From Chrysochromulina parva (taxonomy: Eukaryota; Haptophyta; Prymnesiales; Chrysochromulinaceae): a stretch of DNA of 10,786 bases. The stretch covers positions 1 through 10,786 of the forward strand of contig PJAB01002041.1 of the NCBI GenBank assembly GCA_002887195.1, in the 5' to 3' direction. Under the pieces are notes generated by a model, which was not told the origin of the DNA, searched no databases, and saw nothing but the letters and a program-made list of their open reading frames with translations. This document shows positions 1 through 7,516 of the stretch, piece after piece. A program made the translations under genes and the position numbers. Numbering within the stretch: the first letter of the stretch is position 1; each line of letters opens with the position of its first letter.

Positions 1-485
1 CTGGAGTGTCAGACACTAAAAATGCGGGAAAAGGTTCGTCGAAGTTTCGTCACTGACCTCGCAGGGTTTCGTCATCTCTTTATTAGGCAACCAGAGGGTT
101 TCGTCATTAGGGCTACCGGTCCGGATCTCGCCTAGGATATAGTTGTCAGTTCCCGCGCGCGACGGCTGCGAGCGAGCCGAGCGTCGCGGTGTGCACTGCG
201 GGGATATTAGTGCGGTGTGCGTGTGACCCGATCCAGAAAGAATTCAAAATGTGAGCGAAGTGCGTCCTCGAGTCATCGGGTGTCGATCGTGTCAGCATCG
301 TCATTGATCCTTATAGTTCGTCACGTAAGGGTGCGCACATATTACGATGACGTCCCCGCTGTGAAAAAGTGAATAAAACGCTCCCTCTAGGACCTCATGT
401 GCTTAACTTGTGCTTCTAAGTTGTTCTTGTTTATATCGTTGCACGCGAGCACTCATCTTTGCGACGTAGCGCCGTTTTTCTTGTA
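1..485. other. Gene-free 3' flank of the acetylesterase gene
   Basis: No convincing coding region is seen on either strand; the short open frames near 400-480 run into the end of the acetylesterase gene and have no protein-like composition. The hexamer TTCGTC recurs at 35-40, 46-51, 68-73 and 100-105, and the 12-mer GGGTTTCGTCAT occurs twice (about 65-76 and 97-108). The 9-mer GCGGTGTGC also recurs at about 187 and 211. The right end is presumably the 3' UTR and terminator of the minus-strand acetylesterase gene. I cannot identify a polyadenylation signal with confidence. Confidence 0.5.
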
Positions 486-1805
486 TCAGTGCGGGAATGC
501 CTGGCAGCTCTTCCCGGTGTCGCAGGGCCCAGTGAGGATGGATCCGTCGCATTTTTGTACCCACCAATTGCTGAACAAGTTGAAGAAGAGCAAGGGGATG
601 GTGAGTTGGGTGTGTGGGAAGGGGATTGGGAGGGGGGGAGGGACAAGGTGAACTCCAAAGGGGGCGGGCGTGGGGCTGCAAATCACGCACCCGTACGTGG
701 CGTTGCCCGCGAGCCAAGACTGGAACGCCTGCGCGTTTGTCAGGCCGTCAATAGGAGTGCTCGTGGAGCCGTGAATGAGGCACGCGTCTAAAAACGCGCC
801 ATTGTGGGAGTCGGGGTTGATATTGGCCAGAAACTGGTCCATAAACTGGGGGCTGTAGGCCTGCACTTGCGCCCACTGCTGCGGAGGGCACTTCGAGATG
901 TTGCCTGTGCACGGGATCATCGCAATGTTTGCCAGCTGCCACGTGTCGGTGCGGCTCTGCAGCGCGAACCACGGCGTGCTCACAAAATGGACTGCGTGCG
1001 GCGCCATGATGCACTTCCAGGCGTCGATGCCGTACGTGGAGAGGCATGCAGGAGATAGCGACCCCGCCGCCTGCTGCATGTTGAACACGTACTGCATGCG
1101 TAGCGAATAGGTTACGTTCCACGGCTGCGAGCCGTCGTTGCCCGCGTCCAAAAAGTAGCCGCACACGGGCTCGCCCACCACGCGCGCGTTGGGCGCTTCC
1201 GTCTTCAAGCGCGCCGCCACGTGGTCCAGGTGGAGGAACACGGTGAGCCCGCCCGCCGAGCCGCCGGTGAACACAATCAGCTCCGCCTGGGACATTCCCA
1301 GGGCCAGCAGCAGGTCCAGTGCTGAGTCAAAGGACTTTTGCCCGCGGAACCACATGGTTTGGCTGGCGTTGCCGGGTACGGAAACGGAGTTGGCCACGTC
1401 GCCAGAGCGGGACGCGCCGTCGCCGTAGAAGAGTCGCGCCGAGTTCATGGTGCCGGCTGTGTTGCAATTCATTTGGGCAGCCTCGCCGGGCCAGGTTTTG
1501 TTGGAGCCCAGCGTGGTGAAGGATCGCCCGTAGCAATCTGCCTCATCATAACACCATCCGCCGCCATCAGCGGAAAATGTCCAGTTCGCCTTCGACACGG
1601 TGGAGAGGCACACAGCGATGCCGTAGCGGCTGCCGTCGAGGTTCAGCGCGCCCTCGTCGGCAACGCTCATGTAGGTATAAGCGACACCGCCGGGCCTAGC
1701 GCGCTCAACAGGGAAGCCCGCGTGCGCGCCCAACTCGTTCCAACCAAGCGCCTCAAACGCGGTCGCGGCGGTGACGGCGTGGACGAGGAGCAGGGAAACT
1801 TGCAT
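486..1805 (-). CDS. Pectin acetylesterase / Notum-like secreted carboxylesterase
   Basis: This is a secreted alpha/beta-hydrolase of the pectin acetylesterase/Notum family, which removes acyl groups from polysaccharides or, in animal Notum, from a lipidated protein. Unspliced, it reads 439 codons from an ATG at 1805. Residues 1-16 form a hydrophobic signal peptide. Family landmarks are GGGWC at 81-85 and the nucleophile motif GGSAGG at 181-186 (Ser183). Asp287 in a DTWQ context and His345 in ACLIHG are the likely remaining triad members. Many cysteines and N-glycosylation sites (NWT, NKT, NAS, NVT, NIS, NAT) fit an extracellular protein. Residues 373-411 are proline- and leucine-rich, unlike the family, and coincide with a probable intron; the spliced product would be 399 aa, ending with the WWVQKCDGS-type C-terminus. 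The substrate is unknown: algal cell-wall or mucilage polysaccharide is inferred. The family call is firm. Confidence 0.87.
   Translation of the reverse strand: MQVSLLLVHAVTAATAFEALGWNELGAHAGFPVERARPGGVAYTYMSVADEGALNLDGSRYGIAVCLSTVSKANWTFSADGGGWCYDEADCYGRSFTTLGSNKTWPGEAAQMNCNTAGTMNSARLFYGDGASRSGDVANSVSVPGNASQTMWFRGQKSFDSALDLLLALGMSQAELIVFTGGSAGGLTVFLHLDHVAARLKTEAPNARVVGEPVCGYFLDAGNDGSQPWNVTYSLRMQYVFNMQQAAGSLSPACLSTYGIDAWKCIMAPHAVHFVSTPWFALQSRTDTWQLANIAMIPCTGNISKCPPQQWAQVQAYSPQFMDQFLANINPDSHNGAFLDACLIHGSTSTPIDGLTNAQAFQSWLAGNATYGCVICSPTPAPFGVHLVPPPLPIPFPHTQLTIPLLFFNLFSNWWVQKCDGSILTGPCDTGKSCQAFPH
571..690 (-). other. Probable intron, in frame, in the acetylesterase gene
   Basis: Read on the minus strand, this 120-nt stretch starts with GTGCGTG after a TACGG exon end and finishes with a pyrimidine-rich tract and TTCAG. 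Removing it joins a phase-2 Gly codon (residue 372) to Asn-Trp-Trp. It deletes a Pro/Leu/Phe-rich segment that does not resemble the enzyme family. Its length is a multiple of three and it has no stop codon, so a naive reading stays open through it. An alternative donor GTACGG at 696 would give 126 nt, also in frame. No transcript evidence is available here. Confidence 0.75.
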
Positions 1806-1901
1806 TCTGATGAGTTCTCGGGAAGTCGAAATGACAAGGAGGAAAACCTACAGTGAAGGAAGCTGTCCCCACACGTCTCTAAGGCCGCGTCCACGCTCTT
1901 C

Positions 1902-2957
1902 TTACTCCTCGCGCCCTGCAGCGCCGTGCAGCGGCAGGAGCGTGCCGCCCCCGCCCTTCGTCTGCCGCGTTTCGAGCAGGAAGTAGAAGACGACCGCAAA
2001 GGGCGTGGGCAGGCCGGGCACGAAGGCCGCCACGATAGGTAGCCTCACGTGCTTCAGCCCATGCCGATGGCCGCTCAATCCCAAGGCGAGGACCACGCCC
2101 AGCTCGACAAGCTCGCCAAGCTGCATCTGAGCGAGCTCAAGAAGCTGCTGCGGGTGGATGATTTGGAGCACCTGTACCGTCGGATCCGGCTCGGTGCGCC
2201 CAGCGCGCCGGTCGCTTTCGTCGGCCTGCGCGAGCATCATCTCCTGCGAAGCATGCATCATATGTACGAAGCGCTCGTCGTGGCTCGCCCGGCTCGCAAG
2301 GCTCGCATAGAGCGTCTCGAGCATGGCGAGCGCGAGCAACGGGCGGAGCGCGCAGCGCAGCGAGCAGCAGGGGCAGCAGCCCGGGGCGGCATCTTCCTCG
2401 GTAGTTGCGGCGGCCTTAGGTGTGCGCTGCAAGCAGCTGACGCCAGCAACTAGCACAAGCGGCGCAGGCAGCAGCCGTGTCACCAACGACGCAAAGCCGA
2501 GCGCCACGGCGACCTTGGCAGAATGCCGGCTCCACGAGCTCACGCCGAGACCCATGATCATCAAGCTGATGATCGCGTCGCCGATCCGGCCGAGGGCGAT
2601 GCTCATGCTGATCTCGGCGCGTACGTTGGCAACCGGCACCGCATCTCCCACTAGCCCAATTAGGAACAAGTCTGCAACCAGCCCCACCAGCCCCTCGAGT
2701 ACGGATAACAGCATCAGAATTAGCAAGAACCACTGAAGAGAAGTGTTGCCAGAGAAGCAGCAGCAGCAGCTGTTTCCTTTGGCGTCGTCGTTGCTGATGT
2801 TTTCCTTGGCGGCGGCGCGGGACGATGACACGGTCTCTGTGAGCTGCCATGACAGGACGATGCACACGGCGATGCTCACGATGGTTCGAACCACTAGATC
2901 AGTAGCCGCGGTCGCCTGCTCATCGGAACTGCTCAGTGGAGAGGCGATCTGCGCCAT
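1902..2957 (-). CDS. Unrecognised multi-pass membrane protein
   Basis: I do not recognise this 351-aa protein. The open frame extends upstream to 2996 only through non-ATG codons, so the first in-frame ATG at 2957 (MAQIASPL) is taken as the start. Hydrophobic segments likely to span a membrane lie at about 20-38, 75-104 (one or two passes), 126-142, 147-176 and 305-328, with weaker ones near 204-218 and 283-294. Two cysteine clusters, CCCC at 64-67 and CCPCC at 194-198, sit next to hydrophobic stretches and could be acylation or metal sites. Residues 222-280 are hydrophilic and Gln/Glu-rich, suggesting a cytoplasmic loop. The gene lies 96 bp upstream of the acetylesterase start on the same strand. 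A plus-strand frame at 2049-2453 overlaps it; the minus frame is longer and makes better sense as a membrane protein. An undetected intron in the hydrophilic part is possible. Confidence 0.6.
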   Translation of the reverse strand: MAQIASPLSSSDEQATAATDLVVRTIVSIAVCIVLSWQLTETVSSSRAAAKENISNDDAKGNSCCCCFSGNTSLQWFLLILMLLSVLEGLVGLVADLFLIGLVGDAVPVANVRAEISMSIALGRIGDAIISLMIMGLGVSSWSRHSAKVAVALGFASLVTRLLPAPLVLVAGVSCLQRTPKAAATTEEDAAPGCCPCCSLRCALRPLLALAMLETLYASLASRASHDERFVHMMHASQEMMLAQADESDRRAGRTEPDPTVQVLQIIHPQQLLELAQMQLGELVELGVVLALGLSGHRHGLKHVRLPIVAAFVPGLPTPFAVVFYFLLETRQTKGGGGTLLPLHGAAGREE

Positions 2958-3235
2958 TCCTGTGAGGACAAAAGTCTCCGGATTAGTATCCGACAACTAT
3001 TGTACTTCTCCGACGAAATCTGCCAAGGCGGCGCACTTTTACTGTGAGCATGATTCAACGAATCGTTTGTGTCAAGGAAGCCATGCCAACTCTAATCTCT
3101 ACTGCAGCCTTCGAGAGCGCTTTCGAGAGCGTTGGTTGGACGCTATAGGAAATTCCTACGTCGTCCCTAAAGACGTACAAGTAAGTACAAGTGGTATCGA
3201 CAAGTGGTAAGAGGGAAAGTGGCGTACGGACCTAC

Positions 3236-3251
3236 AAGTAAGTAAGTAAGT
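3236..3251. repeat. AAGT tetranucleotide microsatellite, copy 1
   Basis: About four tandem AAGT units are seen, preceded at 3178-3186 by a shorter CAAGTAAGT stretch. The same unit reappears at 3355-3373, so the two tracts probably expanded by slippage or were spread within one repeated segment. Confidence 0.85.
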
Positions 3252-3340
3252 GCTGAGACGCGACAGATTCACTTTTTGGCCCTAAGTGTATAAAGTGAAG
3301 TCCAAAGTCGGGAGGTATATAAGGCGGTGGGATTCCCGGT

Positions 3341-3463
3341 GGGATTATTCATATAAGTAAGTAAGTAAGTAAACAACGCCCACTGGCAGCGCACACGTGG
3401 CGAGGGGGTCTCCCCCAGGCATACTAAGCGTGTACGGTGATCGGTGTTGGGATTATTCATATA
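3341..3463. repeat. Direct repeats of GGGATTATTCATATA with AAGT tract
   Basis: An exact 15-mer occurs at 3341-3355 and again at 3449-3463, 108 bp apart. The first copy runs straight into a second AAGT/GTAA tract (3355-3373). A shorter CGGTGGGATT repeat lies at 3325-3334 and again, ending in the 15-mer, at 3337-3346. The arrangement looks like local duplication in non-coding DNA. No terminal inverted repeats or coding remnants of a transposon were seen. Confidence 0.7.
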
Positions 3464-3956
3464 GGCTCAGCCATCAGATAATGTAACAAGAACGTCAAGA
3501 TAACTAGATAAGCGATTTGGTTTCTTGGCGCCCCGGGCATACCGCGTCGATATAACGCGCCGCGCAGTGCGCAGAGAGCAGAGTCCCTGCGGTGTGCACC
3601 TCGACGCCTTCGTAGTACGGTACAGGGACCTTGGACAGAGGTAAGGTGTCACAGTCTCACAGATCTATACTCCTATCGAGGCCTCTCTTCGCGGCTGCCT
3701 CTGACTCTCGCCGCACACCGCACCAGGCATCACTGATATGTGAATGACACAACGCTCGCCGACACTGGCGACCGGGGCGGGGGCAGCATCATCCAACCGT
3801 CCGAGAGCGCGGCTCCCGCAGCCGCCGGCTAGTCAAATTGCGCATGCATACTCGAACGTACCTGTGCTACCCATCTGTTGGTGAGGGAAGTGAAACGGGG
3901 CCACAGCACGGAAGACGGCTCAGACGCCCTCAAAGGGCGGTACTGTAGAGAGCACA

Positions 3957-4727
3957 TCAGTTGAACCTTGCGAGGTGGTTCTTGATGCCGTTGTTTTCTT
4001 TGAGGGCGCGCTCCAGCTTCGACACCTCAGAGCCCTTCTGGCAGGTCGAGGGAGCCCTCCAGCCGTACTCGTGCGAATCGACGACCGGCGCACGGTACTT
4101 TTGAGTTGGAGCGAGGCCCGCTGTCCTGCAGGTGTTGCCGAGCGTGTGGAACTTGTGCGTGCGCATGAGCAGGGCCTCATCGCGGCCTTTGACGCCCGAT
4201 GTGTCTGACACCACCAGCGGCATGCCGGTGTAGGCGCCCTGCGCCTCGCACGGCTTTGCCAAGTGGGCAACCTTGGTGTCCCAAGCGAGGGTCTTCAACA
4301 TCCTGCGCGATTTTTGCTCGCTCTCTGCAGCTGAGAGGCCCTCGTTACTGCCATCGGGCACTCGAATCTGTTTCACTGTCCACTTGCTGCCGCCTGTAGT
4401 GCACCAGGTTAGAGAGCCGAGCGCGAGAGCCAAACGGTGAGTGTGTGGCGAGCGCGACTGGCGCATGCGGTAGCATTGGTGTGCACAATGCATAGCGGCG
4501 CGTGCTCGCACGTGTGATTACGCGCGCCTTCGTTTGGTATGTGGGCCATTCGCACCGTAAGTGTATTTGGCAACTGAGGAGGAGAAGCCTCGTGGATCGC
4601 CCAGCGGCTTGTTGGCCAGAAAGCCCCAGTTATCGAACCACTCGTGCGCGCCTTTCATCTCCGTATCGAGCCGCTGCTTCCAAAGGGCCTCTTCGTGCAC
4701 GTAGTTGACCTGCCCATCTGCACCCAT
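3957..4727 (-). CDS. Ciliary microtubule inner protein, C20orf85/CIMIP1-like
   Basis: This is a two-exon gene, with exons 4727-4556 and 4393-3957, giving 202 aa. Residues 14-37 carry the pattern W-K-x-R-L, E, W, then NWGFL (33-37), which matches from memory the N-terminal motif of human C20orf85 (CIMIP1), a protein of ciliary doublet microtubules. Downstream, YGWR at 167-170 parallels the IGWR motif of that family. The protein is small, basic and rich in Lys, Arg and Trp, with no signal peptide or membrane segment, as expected of a structural filament inside axonemal microtubules. The start at 4727 (MGADGQ) is chosen because homology begins right after it; an open frame continues to 4877, so an upstream exon cannot be excluded. 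The gene is divergent from PCID2. The family call rests on short motifs and is moderate; the pairing of the two exons is better supported. Confidence 0.62.
4394..4555 (-). other. Intron of the ciliary CIMIP1-like gene
   Basis: On the minus strand the segment begins GTGCGA and ends ACTACAG, 162 nt in all. A CTAAC at 4412-4408, with its branch A about 15 nt before the acceptor, fits a branch-point sequence. Removing it joins a phase-1 codon into Gly58 (YTYG then GSKW) and eliminates the in-frame TAA at 4518-4520, which otherwise separates two open frames. Confidence 0.75.
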
Positions 4728-4991
4728 CTTCCGAAGGCGGGCCGACGACAGGCGTTGGAAGGTCCACCTGCCGCGAGCGAGCACGACTCGCCCGCGGGAA
4801 TTTCCCACAGGAGCTTTCACATGATCGTCTACTCGAGCGTGTGTGCTTGCCCTTCTGACAGGTACTACCGGTACCAAGTCGCCAGCCTAATCGCGATGAC
4901 GGCGCGGGCACGAGCAACTCGCGCGAACCGCAATTTGTGCGACTCACGAGCCAGCGGGAGTCGATCGTGCCGGCTGCGAGGTCTGTAATCG
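4728..4991. promoter_or_regulatory. Putative bidirectional promoter, ciliary gene / PCID2
   Basis: These 264 bp separate two divergent start codons and must contain both 5' UTRs and core promoters, unless either gene has an upstream exon. There is no clear TATA box. An inverted repeat GGTAC-5 nt-GTACC with an ACCGGT core lies at 4861-4875. A pyrimidine-rich CCCTTCTGACAG ending at 4861 could be a splice acceptor for a 5'-UTR intron of PCID2. These are suggestions only. Confidence 0.4.
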
Positions 4992-6233
4992 ATGGCCCCA
5001 GTCCAGCAGGTAGTTCACGCCGTGGGCAGCGCGATAGCTCAGCAGGATGGCGAGGCACTCGCCGAAGCGTTGCAGCAGATCGACCTGAGCAACGCGGCGC
5101 TCATCGCGCAGCTCACAGCCGGGCGCATCGACGTACGTGCGCTGAGCTCGTCTGTGCTCGATCGTCCGTACGATGAGATGCTCGCCGAGCAACTCGACAG
5201 CCTCGTGGCCATACACTGCAATGACCATGTCAAGGCGTACAGCCACCAGGAGAGCGCGTGCACGAAGTTCCACTCGGTCTTTGAGAAGGACACGTCGTGG
5301 TCGCTGCCCGCGATGCATAGGCTCGACCTGCTGCTGCGCATGGCGGCCGTCCGCGCGGACGCGGCGCTCAAAAAGTCGGCGGCTGGAGGCGGCGACATCA
5401 CCACCACCCAGGAGGCGGCGGTGAGGGTGCTGCAAAAGTCGTTCACCATCTGCATCTCGGACCGAGCAGAGCTGAAGGTCAGCAAGAAGTGGGGCACCCT
5501 GCACGTGATCAACAACCTGTTCAAGATCTACTTCAAGCTCAACAAACTCACCCTGTGCAAGAATTTGATCAAAGCCGTCGATGGCTCTGGCTTTCCTAAA
5601 GCCCTTTACGGTGAGGAGCTCATGGGTCGCTCATTCCCAATGGAGCAGCTCGTCACGTATCACTACTTCGTCGGGCGGCTCTCGCTACTCAACTCGCAAT
5701 TCGGCATTGCGCAGGATCATCTCTTGTTCTCCTTCGAGCGCTGCCCTGCCGCGAGCAAAAAGAACAAACGGCTCATCCTACGCTACCTGGTACCTGTGCG
5801 TCTCGTGCTTGGCGTCTTCGCATCGCGCGCGCTGCTCACCGAGTATGACCTGCCTCAGTTTGTGCCGCTGTGCCATGCGGTGCACCGCGGCGACCTGCGC
5901 CTTTTCGAACGCCAGCTCGATGATTACCAGCATCTCTTCATACGGCATGGTTCGTACCTGCTCGTCGAGCGAGCGAAGACGATCGCATACCGCAACTTTT
6001 TCCGTCGCGTCTACTCTCTGCACCCGGAAGGCACCACCAAACTGGACGTGGCCATGCTGAAGCGGTGTCTCGACGCGACAGGCGTCAATCTCGACCACGA
6101 CGAGATCGAGTGCGTCCTCGCCAACCTGATCTACAAGGGATACATCAAGGGCTACCTCTCGCACCAGCACGGCAAGCTCGTCGTCGGCAAGACGAATGCC
6201 TTTCCGGACCTGAAGCAGGTCAATGCAAGCTAG
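4992..6233 (+). CDS. PCID2: PCI-domain protein 2 (Thp1/PCID2), TREX-2 mRNA export subunit
   Basis: This 413-aa protein is a clear orthologue of PCID2/Thp1, the PCI-domain subunit of the TREX-2 complex, which binds Sac3/GANP and couples transcription to mRNA export at nuclear pores. Human PCID2 is about 400 aa. Matching blocks include PYDEM at 59-63 and KKWGTL at 165-170, followed by FKIYFKLNKLTLCK at 177-190. Others are YHYFVGR at 223-229, KKNKRLILRYLVPV at 256-269, YRNFF at 333-337 and the winged-helix end ANLIYKGYIKGYLSHQHGKL at 377-396. The last block is the PCI signature that mediates partner and nucleic-acid binding. The loop at about 197-219 is roughly 13 residues longer than in the human protein. 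The frame is uninterrupted, with no intron inside the coding region. The start ATG at 4992 gives an N-terminus of the expected length. The gene is divergent from the ciliary gene and convergent with the RING gene. Confidence 0.95.
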   Translation: MAPVQQVVHAVGSAIAQQDGEALAEALQQIDLSNAALIAQLTAGRIDVRALSSSVLDRPYDEMLAEQLDSLVAIHCNDHVKAYSHQESACTKFHSVFEKDTSWSLPAMHRLDLLLRMAAVRADAALKKSAAGGGDITTTQEAAVRVLQKSFTICISDRAELKVSKKWGTLHVINNLFKIYFKLNKLTLCKNLIKAVDGSGFPKALYGEELMGRSFPMEQLVTYHYFVGRLSLLNSQFGIAQDHLLFSFERCPAASKKNKRLILRYLVPVRLVLGVFASRALLTEYDLPQFVPLCHAVHRGDLRLFERQLDDYQHLFIRHGSYLLVERAKTIAYRNFFRRVYSLHPEGTTKLDVAMLKRCLDATGVNLDHDEIECVLANLIYKGYIKGYLSHQHGKLVVGKTNAFPDLKQVNAS

Positions 6234-6766
6234 GAGAGCGCCATTTCGAGCTCCGGGTCCGCGGGGCGCGGGCTTCAGTGCCCGTTGCACTGTCTCCACT
6301 GTCCGGCGACTATCTTTTTCGTGAGGCAGAATGTAACCGATTCCGGATTCGTGAATGTAACCGATTCCGGATTCGTGATAAGTAGAAGTTTTTTTATTAT
6401 CGAAACGAAAGATCGCAGTGACCCCAGGCCCCGGGGCCCCGCGCTCGACGCCGGCATGTGCTCGCCGGTGGCGGTGTGAGGCGCGGTGAGTACACTGATC
6501 GGTACACGCCTCGTTAACGGCTCGCGATGAAAAAAATGTAAATTGCGTAAGGACCCAAAGCGCAAACGGGAGCACCGCGAAAAACCAATAGCAATAATCT
6601 TCAACCGAGAACCGTGAACCGTGCCCGCCTTGTCCGTCCGTCCAAATTCATAATGCCCCGCGCGAGATCCCCGTACTATCAACTATGCGCCCCGTGCCAA
6701 GATGCCGCGCCGCACATGTGAAGTAACATTGTAAACCGTTCTCGACGATACAAGATTAAAACAAGA
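6234..6766. other. Convergent 3' spacer between PCID2 and RING gene
   Basis: This 533-bp region holds the 3' UTRs of two convergent genes and no coding sequence I can support. It includes an exact 24-bp tandem duplication at 6329-6376, T-rich and A-rich runs (TTTTTTTATTATC near 6389 and an A7 run near 6530), and the 12-bp palindrome GGCCCCGGGGCC at 6427-6438. Short GAACCGTG repeats lie near 6610. AT-rich DNA at 6720-6770 (containing AAGATTAAAACAAGATT) abuts the RING stop codon. Confidence 0.55.
6329..6376. repeat. Perfect 24-bp tandem duplication
   Basis: The unit begins GAATGTAACCGATTCCGGAT and occurs at 6329-6352 and again, without a mismatch, at 6353-6376. Identity of the copies in non-coding DNA implies a recent duplication. 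It lies about 100 bp downstream of the PCID2 stop, within its likely 3' UTR. Confidence 0.95.
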
Positions 6767-7516
6767 TTACACCAACCGTGGCATAACCCAAAGCTGTACG
6801 GGCGTGCGACAGTACGGGCAAATCTTCATGTTGGCCGTGCAGCGCTCGCACGCGAGCTGATGGCCGCACGGCACCGCAAGGTGCGACTTGGGCCCCGCCA
6901 TGCACACGATGCACGTGGTCTGGCCACCGATGGTCGATTCGGGCGCCTCGTCGTGCACACGGCCGGTAAAGTTACCCACGTCGGTGAGCGTCAGAGGCCT
7001 AAACGCTGGCATCAAACCTCCAGCCGGTGCTGGGGCCGATGGTGGCGCAGGGACAGGTTGCAATGAATGCACGGTAGTCGGGCGCGTCGCCTTGAACTCC
7101 TCGAGTAGCTGCTTCGCCAGCCCCGCATGCTGCGCCGGGAAGTCGCCGTCCGCCGCCGTGAGCGTCACAAGTGCCCAGTTGGGGCCGTGCCGCTCGTACT
7201 TGCGCTCGAGCTCCCCGAATATGATCTCCTTCGGCGGCATCAAGTCAACGCTCGCCGGGTCGATGCACCACTGCCAGAAGCGGAAGCGCAAGATGAGCCG
7301 CGGGTCGCCGTCGATCCAGAAGGTGCCACCCTTGCTCCGCCCGATGACGCCGTTCATCTGCGAGATGCGGAGGCCGCGCTCGGCGACCTTCGCCCTCATC
7401 TCGGCAACGAGCGCGTCCATCCCGGGCACGCCGAACCTCTTGAACCGGGCGTCGTACGCCGCGCGCGTCACGGGCGACACCTTCGGCTTTTTGCCGCCGA
7501 GCGGAGACCGGGCCAT
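6767..7516 (-). CDS. RING-finger (C3HC4) protein, probable E3 ubiquitin ligase
   Basis: This 249-aa protein has a C-terminal RING-HC finger with all eight ligands visible: Cys202, Cys205, Cys217, His219, Cys223, Cys226, Cys233 and Cys236, followed by RTPVQLW. The VPCGH-x3-C-x2-C pattern with a CPYCR end resembles RING fingers of the MGRN1/IAP type, which recruit E2 enzymes for ubiquitin transfer. The N-terminal half (about 13-142) is a compact mixed region rich in Trp, Phe and charged residues (RLILRFRFWQWC at 73-84; KYERHGPNWALV at 106-117) that I do not recognise. Residues 150-200 form a Pro/Ala-rich linker. The first ATG in frame is at 7516; the frame extends to 7573 only with non-ATG codons. 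No signal peptide or membrane segment is seen. The ligase role is inferred from the RING alone, and the substrate is unknown. The gene is divergent from the LPMO, with 92 bp between starts. Confidence 0.85.
   Translation of the reverse strand: MARSPLGGKKPKVSPVTRAAYDARFKRFGVPGMDALVAEMRAKVAERGLRISQMNGVIGRSKGGTFWIDGDPRLILRFRFWQWCIDPASVDLMPPKEIIFGELERKYERHGPNWALVTLTAADGDFPAQHAGLAKQLLEEFKATRPTTVHSLQPVPAPPSAPAPAGGLMPAFRPLTLTDVGNFTGRVHDEAPESTIGGQTTCIVCMAGPKSHLAVPCGHQLACERCTANMKICPYCRTPVQLWVMPRLV

Larger units (their letters stand above)
2958..3956. other. Intergenic region with simple repeats, no gene
   Basis: No protein-coding or RNA gene is supported in this kilobase between the membrane-protein start and the 3' end of the ciliary gene. 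It is visibly more AT-rich than the flanking genes, especially 3130-3530. It contains AAGT tetranucleotide runs, a repeated 15-mer GGGATTATTCATATA, and a 12-bp-spaced repeat of TTCGAGAGCG at 3110-3131. It also has the palindrome TAGGAAATTCCTA at 3146-3158 and a TATATAA at 3316-3322 that faces no gene on its own strand. The left end presumably holds the promoter of the membrane-protein gene and the right end the 3' UTR of the ciliary gene. Two small minus-strand open frames (3269-3460, 3467-3652) look like chance. Confidence 0.5.

Noticed and set aside
1338..1856. 172-codon plus-strand frame opposite the acetylesterase gene
   Set aside because: It is the antisense of a well-supported enzyme gene; its Gly/Ala/Arg/Val composition is a GC-rich shadow and it has no recognisable motif.
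2049..2453. 134-codon plus-strand frame opposite the membrane-protein gene, with a coiled-coil look
   Set aside because: The helix-like start is the mirror of a Leu/Gln/Glu-rich stretch on the other strand; the rest is Arg/Ala-rich. The longer minus frame with membrane helices is preferred, though not proven.
2958..2996. Upstream extension of the membrane-protein frame
   Set aside because: The extension begins with a TTG codon, not ATG; a nuclear gene is expected to start at ATG 2957.
3269..3652. Two small minus-strand frames of 61-63 codons in the repeat-bearing region
   Set aside because: Their sequences come from the AAGT and GGGATTATTCATATA repeats and show no protein character.
5778..6575. 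265-codon minus-strand frame opposite the end of PCID2
   Set aside because: It overlaps the most conserved part of PCID2 and shows no motif of its own; it runs through the tandem duplication as a chance open frame.
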